A stretch of DNA of 64,000 nucleotides, taken from Leucobacter viscericola (GTDB lineage: Bacteria > Actinomycetota > Actinomycetes > Actinomycetales > Microbacteriaceae). Position numbers and translations under genes: made by a program. Positions within the stretch are counted from its first letter, which is position 1; the number at the start of each line of letters is the position of its first letter. Where the stretch lies: NCBI RefSeq assembly GCF_011299575.1, contig NZ_CP049863.1, positions 2,418,001-2,482,000 of the forward strand, read 5' to 3'. Below the pieces are notes generated by a model. The model saw only the letters and a list, made by a program, of their open reading frames with translations. It was not told the DNA's origin and did not search any database. Positions 63,950-64,000 of this stretch are shown here, one piece after another.

Positions 63950-64000
63950 CCACCAGAATCAGCAGGCAAGAGCTCGCGGCTCGCATCGCCGCCGACATTC
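63946..64000 (+). CDS. pcaJ: 3-oxoadipate CoA-transferase subunit B, N-terminal fragment
   Basis: The frame begins at ATG 63946, overlapping the pcaI stop (ATGA), and continues off the window. Its 18 visible residues (MTTRISRQELAARIAADI) match the usual start of the beta subunit, and position after pcaI makes the assignment likely. Confidence 0.8.
   Translation, partial: MTTRISRQELAARIAADI

Overview
The window is chromosomal DNA from a GC-rich actinobacterium. Frequent GTG and TTG starts, ATGA/GTGA stop-start overlaps, the RlmH/NrdHIEF/HemQ/MprF-like repertoire and the style of the type I-E CRISPR repeat fit the Microbacteriaceae; a Leucobacter-like organism is my inference, not something shown. 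Most housekeeping blocks are strongly GC-rich. Three stretches are visibly poorer in GC and look acquired: about 1.9-4.2 kb (a secreted protein and two lipoproteins), 5.6-14.5 kb (cas genes) and 25.8-28.8 kb (an ABC-3C-type conflict system).

Layout. 0-5.6 kb: the end of a sensor histidine kinase, a TAXI solute-binding lipoprotein, the secreted/lipoprotein cassette, and a reverse-strand isochorismate synthase. 5.8-16.6 kb: a complete type I-E CRISPR-Cas locus ordered cas8e-cse2-cas7e-cas5e-cas6e-cas3-cas1-cas2, followed only 18 bp later by an array of 34 recognisable repeats plus probably one decayed repeat. 16.6-17.5 kb: gene-poor. 17.5-20.6 kb: small membrane protein, GNAT, aminotransferase, RlmH, small protein. 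20.8-24.9 kb: class Ib ribonucleotide reductase operon nrdHIEF behind tandem NrdR boxes. 25.8-28.8 kb: PD-(D/E)XK-like protein, small middle component and DUF2326-type ATPase, forming one ABC-three-component operon. 29.1-31.1 kb: a HEPN-like hypothetical protein and a MazF-type toxin-antitoxin pair. 31.2-40 kb: hydrolase plus MprF-like pair, two-component system, DUF4352 and DUF3817 proteins, FadD. 40.2-45.4 kb: amidohydrolase, TetR, M20 peptidase, zinc-ribbon protein, VapBC. 45.4-52.7 kb: PucR regulator and a four-gene catabolic operon (MHS transporter, ThDP enzyme, amidohydrolase, N-carbamoylase-type hydrolase). 52.7-58.1 kb: D,D-carboxypeptidase, thiolase, HemQ, LAxTG surface protein. 58.3-64 kb: IclR regulator and the protocatechuate branch of the beta-ketoadipate pathway (pcaHGBDC, then pcaIJ running off the end).

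How the genes work together. The cas genes encode a complete type I-E adaptive immune system (Cascade, Cas3, Cas1-Cas2, array). The ABC-3C operon, the HEPN-like gene and the TA module make 25.8-31.1 kb a second conflict-system cluster. NrdHIEF supplies deoxynucleotides under probable NrdR control. PcaHGBDCIJ takes protocatechuate to 3-oxoadipyl-CoA, with the thiolase at 54.2 kb a possible last step. The most unusual observations are the near-absence of a non-coding CRISPR leader (two inverted repeats sit inside the cas2 tail instead), cas3 placed between cas6e and cas1, the ABC-3C operon, the secreted-protein/lipoprotein cassette, and several large unexplained inverted repeats.
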